A stretch of DNA of 59,810 bases. Source: Kordia sp. (GTDB taxonomy: Bacteria; Bacteroidota; Bacteroidia; Flavobacteriales; Flavobacteriaceae). The notes under the pieces were generated by a model. That model was not told the DNA's origin. It was given only the letters and a program-made list of their open reading frames with translations, and did no database searches. The stretch is from the NCBI RefSeq assembly GCF_022447245.1, contig NZ_JAKVBC010000034.1, positions 1 through 59,810 of the forward strand, read 5' to 3'. A program made the translations under genes and the position numbers. Every line of letters starts with the position of its first letter. Position 1 is the first letter of the stretch. This document shows positions 37,682 to 47,628 of the stretch, piece by piece.

Positions 37682-39978
37682 ATGAAAAAACATTATTGTA
37701 GTATCCTTTTACTGTTGTTCATTTCATATCATTCGTTTGCTCAAATAAATACAACGATACAAAATAGCTATGAACGCTATTTTGATTTCCATTGTGAAGC
37801 TTTGTTTCTTCATTTAAAACAAATCTACCTATTTAATCGGAGAAGAAATATGGTTTCAAGCATATCTGCTAGATCGTAAAAAAAAAACTTCAAACGATGC
37901 GGCAACTATTTTTATAAATATCTATGACGTAAAAGGCATTAAAATCTCAAAAAAATTATTCCATATAGAAAACGGAATAGCAACTGGAAACCTTAAAATT
38001 AATAAAGAAATTACCTCAAGAAACTATTTCATAAAAGCAAGTGTACACAAAAAAACAATGCATTGTTCAACATAGATTATATTGAAAAAATCATCATCAT
38101 TGGTGCAACAAAAGTGGTCATATTTTTGAAAACACTAAAAACGTGTCGCTTTCAAAGCGATCATTTCGTCAGGAAAAGGTGTGCAATGTTCTGGCATTAT
38201 TCAAGATAAAAATAATATGGTTGTGGCTGAATTTTCTAGCAATCATTTGGGCATAGGAAGTTTTTACCTAGAAGCTTTGGCAAATGAAACATATACTGCA
38301 AAAATTAAACTTGCTCAAAATACTGAACTTCACAAAACACTTCCCAAAGCAAAACAAGTAGGATTTAACATTGTTGTAGACAATATTCAAAGAGATAGTG
38401 TTTATATAAATATTCACACAAACAAAGCAACCTTAACTACAACAGACAAAGACACATTCACACTATTCATTCATAAAGATGGACAATCTAAAACAATTCC
38501 GTTATCCATAAATGATGTACACATATCACAAGCGATTGCCAAAAAAGAAATTTTTAATGGAATAAATACCGTTACACTTTTTAAAAATAGAGTTCCCATT
38601 GCAGAACGTATGTTTTTTAATGAGTATTTCCTTCGAAAACAGCGTTTACTGTAAAAAAATCAAAGACTTCCAAAGACTCTATTACGTTAGACTTATTAAT
38701 GATTAAAAATAAAAAAAACACAAATGATGCAACCGTAAGTATCTCTGTGTTAACAACAACCCAAAGCTATAATCATGCACACAATAGTTTTTCATCTACT
38801 TATTTAAAACCCTATATAAAAGGCTTTTTTGAAAATCCTTCCTATTACTTTAAAAACAACAAAGTAAACACTCGACAAAATCTAGATTTACTCCTTATTA
38901 CTCAAGGTTGGAGCAAGTATGACTGGACAACCAATTTAATAATGACGAAAGTAAGAAACCAATCTTTACCAACGAAATCTCCTTAAGTGGTGTTGTCAAC
39001 TATCCCATAAAAAATGTAAAAGGCATTTGTATTCAGAAAGGCAACTTTGAAGATGCATTGTATGTTCCTATTGATAAAGATCGAAAATTTACATTTGCCT
39101 CCTTTTTTCCTAAAGACGGAGAAGATATCAAGATTTCGTATGCGAATTCACGAAAAAAGTTTTTAAACCTAAAGTATATTTACAGTACGATCTTTTAAAT
39201 GAAGACTTCATTACAGATGATGTATTCTCTGTTTCCGAAACCAGCAAAAAAATGGAGTCATTCGTAAAATAAAAGCCTTTGACATTAGTGATGGTATGGA
39301 AGCCTTAGATCCTGTCATTTTGGAAGGAAAGAAAAAAGAAAAAGCCAACCATCCAGATACTTTGTTGTTAGATTTAAAAGAATTTAATGTAGATCTTGAT
39401 CTTACTTATAGATTCCCAAAAGTAACCGATATACTCAGAATTATGGCTACAATGTTATTGTTGATCACATAAGAGGTTGCAGATTGAGTACTTCAACTAA
39501 AAAACCGATGACACATGTAAAGTCAATATCTCTATATATATTTATTGATGATGTGCAATTGGAAAATTTTGATTTCATTAGCAATCTATCTACTGCAGAT
39601 GTAAAAAAAATAACTGTCAGTAGAAACGCATACGGATATAGTTTGATTGATGCTAGCGCTGGTGTTATCAAAATCTATTTAAGAAGTAATCCTCTATTCA
39701 AAGACAAAGCAAGTAAAAACTATATAAGGTCTGGAGCTCCTGTTGGCTTCACAGAAACCAAAACATATTATGCACCTAGATATGAAACCTTATCTAGCAA
39801 AAACTTCAATCAGTTTGGCGTGATTGATTGGAAAGCAAATGTTTCAATTTCAAGAGCAGGCATACATCAAATAAAAATTCCAAACCTTGGAACAGAAGAA
39901 ATTACATTGCATATAGAAGGAGTAAGCAAAGATGGAGGACTGATTTCTCAACAAAAAGTTATTAACATTTACAACTAA
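37682..39978 (+). pseudogene. Decayed fifth array copy, psiB3
   Basis: Begins with a good signal peptide (F-I-S-Y-H-S-F-A-Q) and then shows the family pattern scattered over all three frames. The first shift is one extra A near 37815-37820: after it the frame reads G-E-E-I-W-F-Q-A-Y. Further shifts lie near 38050, 38130, 38640, 38930, 39150, 39250 and 39440, and the F-L-P-E part of the second domain is deleted. Recognisable islands are 38181-38654, 38699-38986 (G-W-S-K-Y-D-W) and 39484-39978, which keeps the plug end and E-G-V-S-K-D-G-G-L. Many shifts sit in A runs. It has no promoter of its own. Confidence 0.9.
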
Positions 39979-40415
39979 AACTCTTCATGCTTTATTTTGC
40001 GCTGATAGTAGAATGCTGGTAACAAAATCAGCACAAAAAGTGGTTGAATCAAAAAGCGTCGTATATAAAACGTAAGCAGATAATCTTCTGCTAAATCGTG
40101 TTTGATCAGATAAAAATAGAGCGAAACTAAAATTATAAAAGCTACTAAATACAAACCCAAGGAAAATTTAACAACACTCATATTTTCAAAAGAAATATAA
40201 ATAATGACTAAAGAAACTAGCATGTTCAAACCATAACGAAAGACATGACTAAAAAATAAAGACCAAGTCTCGTACTCAGGAATCGTTCCTTGAAAATAAT
40301 CGTACTTAAAAAAATTTAAAAATGGATCATAAAACAATTCATTCTCGAAAGCTCGTATCAACACAAGCAATCCGAAAAGGAATCCAATAACAATATATTT
40401 CCAAACTTTCTTCAT
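39975..40415 (-). CDS. XrtF-associated membrane protein
   Basis: A 146-residue protein with four predicted membrane helices; the first (residues 7-23) follows K-K-V-W-K-Y. It resembles the protein called exosortase F system-associated, which sits beside xrtF in flavobacteria. Its start codon directly abuts the xrtF stop (no gap), so they are co-translated. Its 3' end overlaps the last 4 bp of psiB3. Role unknown beyond the XrtF link. Confidence 0.85.
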   Translation of the reverse strand: MKKVWKYIVIGFLFGLLVLIRAFENELFYDPFLNFFKYDYFQGTIPEYETWSLFFSHVFRYGLNMLVSLVIIYISFENMSVVKFSLGLYLVAFIILVSLYFYLIKHDLAEDYLLTFYIRRFLIQPLFVLILLPAFYYQRKIKHEEF

Positions 40416-40943
40416 TTACTTTTTTGAAAATTTTTGTACCCAAAACATCCATAACGAAAATACCATTCCATAGATAATCGTAGGAAACACAATTTGGTGC
40501 AGCAAATATTCTTTATCAGGAAAGCTATACAATCCAATACCCAAAATAACAATACGCAGCAAATTTGCTAAGTACACCAAGACACTTCCAACAAGAATAA
40601 AAAGAATCGTATTTTTTAAATTCCCTGTAAAGGCAATCACAAAAGTGACAAATAAAATTAACACGCTAATAGAATTGCAACCTTCTACAATACGTCCCAC
40701 ATAATTGCCATGAACTAGCAATTTCATCGTAGGTTCAGATTCATGCACTTCAACATTAGCTGTATATCCCAACGTATTGATAATACTTTCGGTTTGATTG
40801 GCAACTAAACGAGTAACACCATCGGGTTCGCCTTCAAAATTCGATAAATACAAACTATAGAAATACGTCAATATCGCGTACACGATAAAGAATTTTATAA
40901 TAAAACCTAAAGCTGATTTATATTTTTGAATGCTTTCTACCAC
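40416..40943 (-). CDS. xrtF: Exosortase XrtF
   Basis: An exosortase-family transpeptidase/protease in the inner membrane. The catalytic triad can be read: Cys in V-E-G-C-N-S-I-S, Arg in N-L-L-R-I-V-I-L and His in L-H-Q-I-V-F-P. XrtF cleaves C-terminal sorting tails of envelope proteins in Bacteroidetes. I chose GTG 40943 (175 residues) because it fits the family's usual N-terminus and a TAAGTTTG promoter box lies just upstream (40970-40977). ATG 41027 (203 residues) and TTG 41093 are in frame but would start upstream of that box, and the latter inside the opposing promoter. No matching sorting tail appears in this window. Confidence 0.88.
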   Translation of the reverse strand: MVESIQKYKSALGFIIKFFIVYAILTYFYSLYLSNFEGEPDGVTRLVANQTESIINTLGYTANVEVHESEPTMKLLVHGNYVGRIVEGCNSISVLILFVTFVIAFTGNLKNTILFILVGSVLVYLANLLRIVILGIGLYSFPDKEYLLHQIVFPTIIYGMVFSLWMFWVQKFSKK

Positions 40944-40969
40944 AATTGTAAAGATGATTTCAAGTCCTA

Positions 40970-40977
40970 CAAACTTA
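40970..40977 (-). promoter_or_regulatory. Promoter -7 box of xrtF
   Basis: Minus strand TAAGTTTG, 26 nt before GTG 40943. It decides the start choice for xrtF; a matching -33 box is not seen. Confidence 0.45.
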
Positions 40978-41081
40978 CAGTAAAAGCATTGAAATATCAC
41001 ATTTTCTACAAAATTTGTCAAATTCATTTTCGAAGTCGCTTTATTCGCAATCTCATGAAAGATTTTTAGATTTTTTTCGAC

Positions 41082-41089
41082 TATTTTTG
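41082..41089 (+). promoter_or_regulatory. Promoter -7 box of the fRMsr gene
   Basis: TATTTTTG, 21 nt before ATG 41111. Confidence 0.55.
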
Positions 41090-41110
41090 TCAAAATTTAA
41101 GTTAAAAAAC

Positions 41111-41569
41111 ATGACATTAGCAACATATAAGCCCGAAATTGCAAACATTATCTCTAACGATGCACTTTCCGTAGACGATCGTATGACAAAAGTGTGTGAA
41201 TTACTTCAAGAAAATATAGATCATTATGACTGGGTTGGATTTTACTTTAAAAACGGAGACAAACCTGAATTAAAATTACGTGCCTTCGCTGGCGAGCCAA
41301 CCGATCATACAATTATTCCTTTTGGAAAAGGAATCTGTGGACAAGTAGCAGTTTCTAACGAAAACTTTTTGGTTCCTGATGTAAAGGCACAAGACAATTA
41401 CATTGCATGTAGCATTCATGTAAAAGCTGAAATTGTCATTCCATTATTTGTAAATGGTGAAAATATTGGACAAATCGATATTGATTCGCATACTCCAGAT
41501 CCTTTTACTAAAGAAGACGAAGAATTTTTAGAATTCATCAACGCAAAAGTGGCAGAAATACTTTCCTAA
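41111..41569 (+). CDS. Free methionine-R-sulfoxide reductase (GAF domain)
   Basis: A 152-residue single GAF-domain protein. The run F-G-K-G-I-C-G-Q-V-A, V-P-D-V, N-Y-I-A-C and E-I-V-I-P-L is the fRMsr family pattern, and the protein reduces free L-Met-R-sulfoxide. Of the three conserved cysteines, those of G-K-G-I-C-G and Y-I-A-C (catalytic) are present; the middle one seems absent, so disulfide relay may use only two. ATG 41111 follows the promoter and gives the family's usual length. Confidence 0.9.
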   Translation: MTLATYKPEIANIISNDALSVDDRMTKVCELLQENIDHYDWVGFYFKNGDKPELKLRAFAGEPTDHTIIPFGKGICGQVAVSNENFLVPDVKAQDNYIACSIHVKAEIVIPLFVNGENIGQIDIDSHTPDPFTKEDEEFLEFINAKVAEILS

Positions 41570-41597
41570 ACTTTTACAATCACAATATTTTTAAAAG

Positions 41598-41637
41598 CTG
41601 GCGTTCACTATTGTAAAGGTGTTCGTCAGTTTTTTTA
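41598..41637 (+). terminator. Terminator after the fRMsr gene
   Basis: CTGGCG pairs with CGTCAG (one G-T), then CAC pairs with GTG across a 10-nt loop, followed by T7. Confidence 0.75.
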
Positions 41638-41733
41638 TGATCCAATTTTAACATTTTGTAAAACTATCTTAAACGAAGTTAAAATTCTCGATTATTTATT
41701 GAGCTAAGAACGTGTTTTTTTAGTGTTAATTAT

Positions 41734-41741
41734 TACTTTTG
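41734..41741 (+). promoter_or_regulatory. Promoter -7 box of purH
   Basis: TACTTTTG, a full TAnnTTTG match, 36 nt before ATG 41778. Confidence 0.65.
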
Positions 41742-41777
41742 CAGCTTCACACAACACATTTAAACAACTCAACTATA

Positions 41778-43310
41778 ATGAATTCCCAAAAACAAGCAAA
41801 ATCAGCTTTAATTTCGGTTTTTAGCAAAGACGGTTTAGCTCCAATCGTAGAAAAACTACATGCATTAGACATCACAATTTATTCAACAGGTGGAACAGAA
41901 AAATTTATCAAAGATCTTGGTATTCCTGTGGTTCCTGTAGAAGATGTGACTTCATATCCTTCTATTTTGGGCGGACGTGTAAAAACATTGCATCCAAAAG
42001 TATTCGGAGGAATCTTAAATCGTCAAAATAATGAAAGTGATGTTGCCGAATTGGCACAATATGAAATTCCACAAATCGATATTGTCATTGTAGATTTATA
42101 TCCGTTTGAAAAAACCGTAGCTTCTGGTGCATGTGAACAAGATATCATTGAAAAAATTGATATCGGAGGAATTTCATTAATCAGAGCTGCTGCCAAAAAC
42201 TTTGCAGACGTACTTTGTGTATCTTCAGTAAACGATTACGAAAACTTCTTAAACTTGTTAGAAACGCAAGAAGGAGCTTTCTCTATTGAAAACAGAAAAG
42301 CGTTTGCAGCAAAAGCTTTCAATGTATCTTCACATTATGATACAGCAATTTTCAACTATTTCAATCAAGATCATGCAATTCCAGCTTTAAAAGTAAGCGA
42401 AACAGAAGGAAAAGTATTGCGTTATGGAGAAAACCCACACCAACGCGGATTCTTCTTTGGAAACTTTGATGAGATGTTCGAGAAGTTACACGGAAAAGAA
42501 TTAAGTTATAACAATTTACTAGATGTAGATGCAGCCGTAAACTTGATGAACGAGTTTACAAACGACGATCCTACATTTGCGATCTTAAAACATAACAATG
42601 CATGTGGGTTTGCCACACGTGCAACCATTCACCAAGCGTATGTAGATGCTTTGGCAGGTGATCCTGTTTCTGCTTTTGGTGGAATTTTAATTGCAAATAC
42701 AAAAATTGATAAAGCAACGGCTGACGAAATTCACAAGTTATTCTGTGAGGTTGTCATTGCTCCATCGTATGATGAAGATGCTTTAAAAGTTTTAAAAGGA
42801 AAGAAAAACAGAATCATCTTAATCCAAAACGAAGTTGAATTACCTCAAACACAAGTACGTACATGTTTGAATGGTGCTTTAGTTCAAGATAAAGATGCAA
42901 AAACGGATGTTATTGAAGATTTAACATATCCAACAAACAATAAACCAACAGAAGCACAGTTAGATGATTTATTATTTGCTTCTAAATTATGCAAGCACAC
43001 GAAGTCAAACACAATAGTTTTGGTAAAAAACAAACAATTGTGTGCGAGCGGAACTGGACAAACAAGTAGAGTTGATGCATTAAATCAATCTATTGTAAAA
43101 GCAAACAGTTTCAAATTTGACTTGAATGGAGCTGTCATGGCAAGTGATGCATTTTTCCCATTTCCTGACTGCGTAGAAATAGCAGATAAGGCAGGAATTA
43201 AAGCAGTAATTCAACCTGGAGGATCTATAAAAGATCAATTAAGTATCGATTACTGTAACGAGAATGAAATTGCAATGGTATTTACTGGTACAAGACACTT
43301 TAAACACTAA
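41778..43310 (+). CDS. purH: Bifunctional AICAR formyltransferase/IMP cyclohydrolase
   Basis: A 510-residue enzyme for the last two steps of IMP synthesis. N-terminal MGS/cyclohydrolase domain: K-S-A-L-I-S-V-F-S-K-D-G, then Y-S-T-G-G-T and G-G-R-V-K-T-L-H-P-K. C-terminal transformylase: L-R-Y-G-E-N-P-H-Q, K-H-N-N-A-C-G and D-A-F-F-P-F-P-D. The ATG at 41778 was chosen over one at 41739, which lies in the promoter box. The mre genes begin 67 bp later under their own promoter. Confidence 0.97.
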   Translation: MNSQKQAKSALISVFSKDGLAPIVEKLHALDITIYSTGGTEKFIKDLGIPVVPVEDVTSYPSILGGRVKTLHPKVFGGILNRQNNESDVAELAQYEIPQIDIVIVDLYPFEKTVASGACEQDIIEKIDIGGISLIRAAAKNFADVLCVSSVNDYENFLNLLETQEGAFSIENRKAFAAKAFNVSSHYDTAIFNYFNQDHAIPALKVSETEGKVLRYGENPHQRGFFFGNFDEMFEKLHGKELSYNNLLDVDAAVNLMNEFTNDDPTFAILKHNNACGFATRATIHQAYVDALAGDPVSAFGGILIANTKIDKATADEIHKLFCEVVIAPSYDEDALKVLKGKKNRIILIQNEVELPQTQVRTCLNGALVQDKDAKTDVIEDLTYPTNNKPTEAQLDDLLFASKLCKHTKSNTIVLVKNKQLCASGTGQTSRVDALNQSIVKANSFKFDLNGAVMASDAFFPFPDCVEIADKAGIKAVIQPGGSIKDQLSIDYCNENEIAMVFTGTRHFKH

Positions 43311-43318
43311 AATTTTTA

Positions 43319-43326
43319 TACCTTTG
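43319..43326 (+). promoter_or_regulatory. Promoter -7 box of the mre operon
   Basis: TACCTTTG, 51 nt before the mreB ATG. Confidence 0.55.
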
Positions 43327-43377
43327 TAAGTCATTAAAAATGAATTACAAAACACACATTAATAGCGGACATAACAC

Positions 43378-44412
43378 ATGGGATTTTTTGATTTCTTAAC
43401 AGAGGAAATAGCGATAGATTTAGGAACAGCAAACACCTTAATTATTCATAATGATAAGGTAGTTGTTGATAGCCCATCGATTGTCGCCAGGGACCGGATG
43501 TCCAACAAAATCATTGCCGTCGGACAGGAAGCTGCTCGTATGCAAGGAAAAACCCATGAGAACATCAAAACAATTCGTCCATTGAAAGATGGCGTAATTG
43601 CAGATTTTGATGCTTCTGAAAAAATGATCAGTCTGTTCATAAAAAATATTCCAGCACTTAAAAAGAAATTATTTTCGCCATCATTACGTATGGTAATTTG
43701 TATTCCATCAGGAATTACAGAAGTGGAAATGCGCGCCGTAAAAGAATCGGCAGAACGTGTAAATGGAAAAGAAGTTTATTTGATACACGAGCCAATGGCA
43801 GCTGCCATTGGTATCGGTGTCGATATCATGCAACCAAAAGGAAACATGATTGTTGATATCGGAGGTGGAACTACCGAAATTGCCGTAATTGCTTTAGGCG
43901 GAATTGTTTGTGACAAGTCTGTCAAAGTTGCGGGTGATGTATTTACCAACGATATTGTATACTACATGCGTACACAACACAACTTATATGTGGGAGAACG
44001 CACTGCAGAAAAAATTAAAATTCAAATCGGAGCCGCTACAGAAGATTTAGAAGTTCCGCCAGAAGAAATGTCGGTTCAAGGTCGTGACTTATTGACTGGG
44101 AAACCAAAACAGGTTCAAATCTCATACCGAGAAGTTGCCAAAGCCTTAGATAAATCTATTTTACGTATTGAAGATGCCGTGATGGAAACGCTATCACAAA
44201 CACCGCCAGAATTAGCGGCTGATATCTACAATACTGGAATTTATCTTGCAGGTGGAGGATCTATGTTACGTGGTTTGGATAAACGTTTGTCTCAAAAAAC
44301 AGATTTACCAGTATATATTGCCGAAGATCCATTACGTGCTGTTGTACGCGGAACGGGAATTACGCTGAAAAACCTAAGTAAATTTAAAAGTGTATTAATT
44401 GGGAAGAACTGA
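43378..44412 (+). CDS. mreB: MreB, rod-shape actin homolog
   Basis: A 344-residue actin-like ATPase. Phosphate-1 motif I-D-L-G-T-A-N-T (about 14), phosphate-2 D-I-G-G-G-T-T-E (about 160), adenosine motif L-A-G-G-G-S-M-L (about 290). It forms membrane filaments that guide lateral wall synthesis. First gene of the five-gene shape operon mreB-mreC-mreD-mrdA-rodA, with gaps or overlaps below 10 bp between all members. Confidence 0.98.
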   Translation: MGFFDFLTEEIAIDLGTANTLIIHNDKVVVDSPSIVARDRMSNKIIAVGQEAARMQGKTHENIKTIRPLKDGVIADFDASEKMISLFIKNIPALKKKLFSPSLRMVICIPSGITEVEMRAVKESAERVNGKEVYLIHEPMAAAIGIGVDIMQPKGNMIVDIGGGTTEIAVIALGGIVCDKSVKVAGDVFTNDIVYYMRTQHNLYVGERTAEKIKIQIGAATEDLEVPPEEMSVQGRDLLTGKPKQVQISYREVAKALDKSILRIEDAVMETLSQTPPELAADIYNTGIYLAGGGSMLRGLDKRLSQKTDLPVYIAEDPLRAVVRGTGITLKNLSKFKSVLIGKN

Positions 44413-44419
44413 ATAGCTC

Positions 44420-45241
44420 ATGCAACATATAATTAACTTTCTAATCAAGAATAAAAACTTTATTCTGTTTTTAGTGTTGCTGTCTATCTCTTTACTCTTT
44501 ACAATTCAATCACATTCTTATCACAAAAGTAAATTTATCAACTCTGCCAATTGGCTTACAGGTGGTATTTACGAACAAGCAAATGGTGTTTCTTCCTATT
44601 TCAGTCTAAAATCTGAAAATGAACAATTGGTTGAAGAAAATAGACAACTCAAAACCATACTGTACAATAAACAAGATAGTTTAAGCACAGTTCAGTTTAT
44701 TGACAGTATCTCCTATCCTACTGATTATTTATTTCGTTCAGCAAAAATTATCAAAAACAGCTACTCAAGTAGCAATAATATTTTATTAATCAACAAAGGA
44801 GGTAACGACAGTATTGTAACCGATATGGGCGTTATCAACTCTAAAGGTATTGTTGGAATTATAGATCGTGTGGGTGGAAGTCATGCCACTGTAATTAGTA
44901 TTTTAAATTCAAATTCAAAAATCAACGCAAAATTTAAAAATACCAATCATTTCGGAACTCTTACTTGGAATGGAGAAAATCCGAATATCGTACAATTGGA
45001 AGATGTAGAGAAACTCGCAAAATTTTCTGAAAACGACACTATTATTACAGGAGGAAACTCCACGCTATTTCCAAAAGGAATTCCTATCGGAACCATTAAA
45101 GATTTTCAACTAAACACAACCGAAAACCTGTATAATATAAACGTGCAATTATTTAATGATATGACTAGTTTGGAGCATGTCTACATTATTGAAAACTTGC
45201 ATAGAGAAGAAATTGATAACTTATTAGCTCCTAAAAATTAG
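44420..45241 (+). CDS. mreC: MreC, rod-shape protein
   Basis: A 273-residue bitopic protein: one membrane helix (about 10-30), then a coiled coil (E-N-E-Q-L-V-E-E-N-R-Q-L) and a beta-rich periplasmic domain with G-V-I-N-S-K-G-I-V-G and G-T-L-T-W-N-G. It links MreB to PBP2 in the elongasome. Its stop is directly followed by the mreD start. Confidence 0.95.
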   Translation: MQHIINFLIKNKNFILFLVLLSISLLFTIQSHSYHKSKFINSANWLTGGIYEQANGVSSYFSLKSENEQLVEENRQLKTILYNKQDSLSTVQFIDSISYPTDYLFRSAKIIKNSYSSSNNILLINKGGNDSIVTDMGVINSKGIVGIIDRVGGSHATVISILNSNSKINAKFKNTNHFGTLTWNGENPNIVQLEDVEKLAKFSENDTIITGGNSTLFPKGIPIGTIKDFQLNTTENLYNINVQLFNDMTSLEHVYIIENLHREEIDNLLAPKN

Positions 45242-45748
45242 ATGGGTCCAGTTATTTTTTGGAATAGTGTCCGATTTATTATCGCTGTATTAGCGCAAGT
45301 ATTGATATGCAATCATATCGACTTCTTAGGCTATATTAATCCGTTGGTATATATCTATTTTATCTTTATATTTCCTTTAAATTCAAATAGAAGCGCCTTT
45401 TTTGTCATTGCTTTTTTACTAGGACTAACCGTTGATATGTTTTCAGATACTGGTGGTGCACATGCAGCCGCTTGTTTGATAATAGCTTACATAAGACCGT
45501 TTATATTGCGTTTTGCTTTTGGAATAAGTTACGAACATCAATCCGTAAAGCTTGAAAACACCGCTTTTGGACAACGTATGGTGTATATTGTCATTTTAAC
45601 CTTCATTCACCATTTTTTCTTTTTCCTATTAGAAATTTTTAACATTTCTTCTATCCTAATCATCCTAAGAAATACCGCATTCTTTAGTATCTTTACTATT
45701 CTAATCATCACTCTATCAATAACTTTATTTAGCCGAAAAAATTCATGA
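45242..45748 (+). CDS. mreD: MreD, rod-shape membrane protein
   Basis: A 168-residue protein with five to six membrane helices and the conserved G-L-T-V-D-M-F-S-D motif (about 60). It overlaps mrdA by 4 bp (ATGA), indicating coupled translation. Confidence 0.93.
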   Translation: MGPVIFWNSVRFIIAVLAQVLICNHIDFLGYINPLVYIYFIFIFPLNSNRSAFFVIAFLLGLTVDMFSDTGGAHAAACLIIAYIRPFILRFAFGISYEHQSVKLENTAFGQRMVYIVILTFIHHFFFFLLEIFNISSILIILRNTAFFSIFTILIITLSITLFSRKNS

Positions 45749-47628
45749 GGAAACTTTTGTTATACCTTGTCGTTGTCTCTGTTGGATTGATCTACACAGG
45801 ACGTCTCTCCTATTTGCAATTATTTAACGAGGTTGAAGTCGCCACGAATTTTTTGAATGATAGTGCCATCAAAACAGAATATACCTATCCTGAACGTGGT
45901 TATGTATATGATAGAAACGGAACCTTGCTTGTAGCAAACCAACCGTCGTATGATGTCATGATTATTCCACGCGAAGTGAAAGCATTGGATACACTGGAAT
46001 TCTGCAAATTTTTAAGCATTACCAAAGAAGATTTTAAAAAACGTTTCAACAAAGCTAAGAATTACTCTTGGCGTGTTCCTTCTGTATTTGTAGCACAAAT
46101 GGCTAAAAAAGATTATGCGTTTCTTCAAGAGAAAATGCATCGTTACAAAGGATTTTACATTCAAAAACGTTCCATTCGAAATTATCAAACAGATCATGGA
46201 GCTAATGTGCTAGGGTTTATTAGTGAAGTAAATAATCGCGATTTAAAAAAGAATCCTTATTATCTATCAGGAGAACTTATTGGTCGCACAGGTATTGAAA
46301 AGACCTATGAGAATGAATTACGTGGAACCAAAGGTGTAAAGCGTATTCAAAAAGATATTCATAGCAAAGTCATTGGTTCTTATGAAAATGGACGTTATGA
46401 TACACTTCCTGTAAACGGAAAAGACATTCAAATTACTATTGATGCCAAATTACAAGCTTATGGAGAAAAGTTGATGGTCAACAAACGTGGCGGAATTGTA
46501 GCTATCGAACCTTCTTCTGGCGAAATTTTAGCCTTGGTTTCTGCCCCAAGTTACGATCCTGACTTACTGGTTGGTCGTCAACGATCAAAGAATTATAATA
46601 CAATGCATTATGATTCTATCCAAAATCCAATGTATGATAGAGGCTTGCTGGCTTCGTATCCTCCTGGATCGCCTTTTAAAACTTTAATTGCCTTGGTTGC
46701 CTTACAAGAAGGTGTAATCACATCAACCTCAACTTATACATGCCGTAACGGATATGTATATGGTAAAAATGGACGAAAAATGGGTTGCCATTGCGGAAGT
46801 GGAAAACGCAATGTTGTCAGTGGAGTTGCAAAATCGTGTAACTCCTATTTTGCCAATGCCTATCGTCAAACCATTAGCAAATATGATTCCCCGAGAGAAG
46901 GTATGAATGTTTGGAGCAATCATATCAAAAGTTTTGGCTTGGGTGACTATTTAGATAATGATCTATCTACAGGCCGTACAGGTAGAATTCCAACAGGTGA
47001 TTATTATACAAATACGTACTTTAAACATGATAGATGGCATGTATTAAACACTATTTCTAATGCCATTGGACAAGGACAAGTAGAGTTAACACCTATTCAG
47101 CTAGCAAACATGACAGCTGCTATTGCCAATAGAGGCCATTATTATACGCCACATATCATTAAAAAAATTGATGGGAAACCAATTGACGATCCTCATTTTA
47201 CAATAGCAAAGTACACTAGCATTGACAAGCAACATTTTGAACCTGTTATTCAAGGAATGCATGATGTATTCAGCATGAAAAAAGGAGGTACTGCAAAAAA
47301 GTTAAATGTTCCAGGTGTTGAAATATGTGGAAAAACTGGAACTGCGGAAAACTTTACCAAAATCGATGGAGAACGTACACAATTGACAGACCATTCTATT
47401 TTTGTAGCTTTTGCTCCAAAAGACAATCCAAAAATTGCCATTGCTGTATTTGTAGAAAATGGATATTATGGTGCACGCTGGGCTGGGAAAATTTCAAGCC
47501 TCATGATTGAAAAGTATATAAAAGACGAAATTACGTTGAAAAACATGGAAAAGTTAGTGCTAGAAAAGAGTTTGGAAGAAGAATATGCAAAGCCACTAAG
47601 CGGAAAACCATTTACAATTAATGAATAG
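45745..47628 (+). CDS. mrdA: Penicillin-binding protein 2
   Basis: A 627-residue class B PBP, the elongation transpeptidase. One N-terminal membrane helix, dimerisation domain with R-G-Y-V-Y-D-R-N-G, and the transpeptidase domain: S-P-F-K (active Ser, about 313), S-C-N (about 373) and K-T-G-T (about 531). The usual first Thr in the SxxK box is Pro here (S-P-F-K), as in several Bacteroidetes. It overlaps rodA by 8 bp. Confidence 0.96.
   Translation: MRKLLLYLVVVSVGLIYTGRLSYLQLFNEVEVATNFLNDSAIKTEYTYPERGYVYDRNGTLLVANQPSYDVMIIPREVKALDTLEFCKFLSITKEDFKKRFNKAKNYSWRVPSVFVAQMAKKDYAFLQEKMHRYKGFYIQKRSIRNYQTDHGANVLGFISEVNNRDLKKNPYYLSGELIGRTGIEKTYENELRGTKGVKRIQKDIHSKVIGSYENGRYDTLPVNGKDIQITIDAKLQAYGEKLMVNKRGGIVAIEPSSGEILALVSAPSYDPDLLVGRQRSKNYNTMHYDSIQNPMYDRGLLASYPPGSPFKTLIALVALQEGVITSTSTYTCRNGYVYGKNGRKMGCHCGSGKRNVVSGVAKSCNSYFANAYRQTISKYDSPREGMNVWSNHIKSFGLGDYLDNDLSTGRTGRIPTGDYYTNTYFKHDRWHVLNTISNAIGQGQVELTPIQLANMTAAIANRGHYYTPHIIKKIDGKPIDDPHFTIAKYTSIDKQHFEPVIQGMHDVFSMKKGGTAKKLNVPGVEICGKTGTAENFTKIDGERTQLTDHSIFVAFAPKDNPKIAIAVFVENGYYGARWAGKISSLMIEKYIKDEITLKNMEKLVLEKSLEEEYAKPLSGKPFTINE

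Noticed and set aside
37682-39978. Several short genes in the psiB3 region
   Set aside because: The pieces lie in different frames but follow the order of one B-type array protein; they are fragments of one broken gene.
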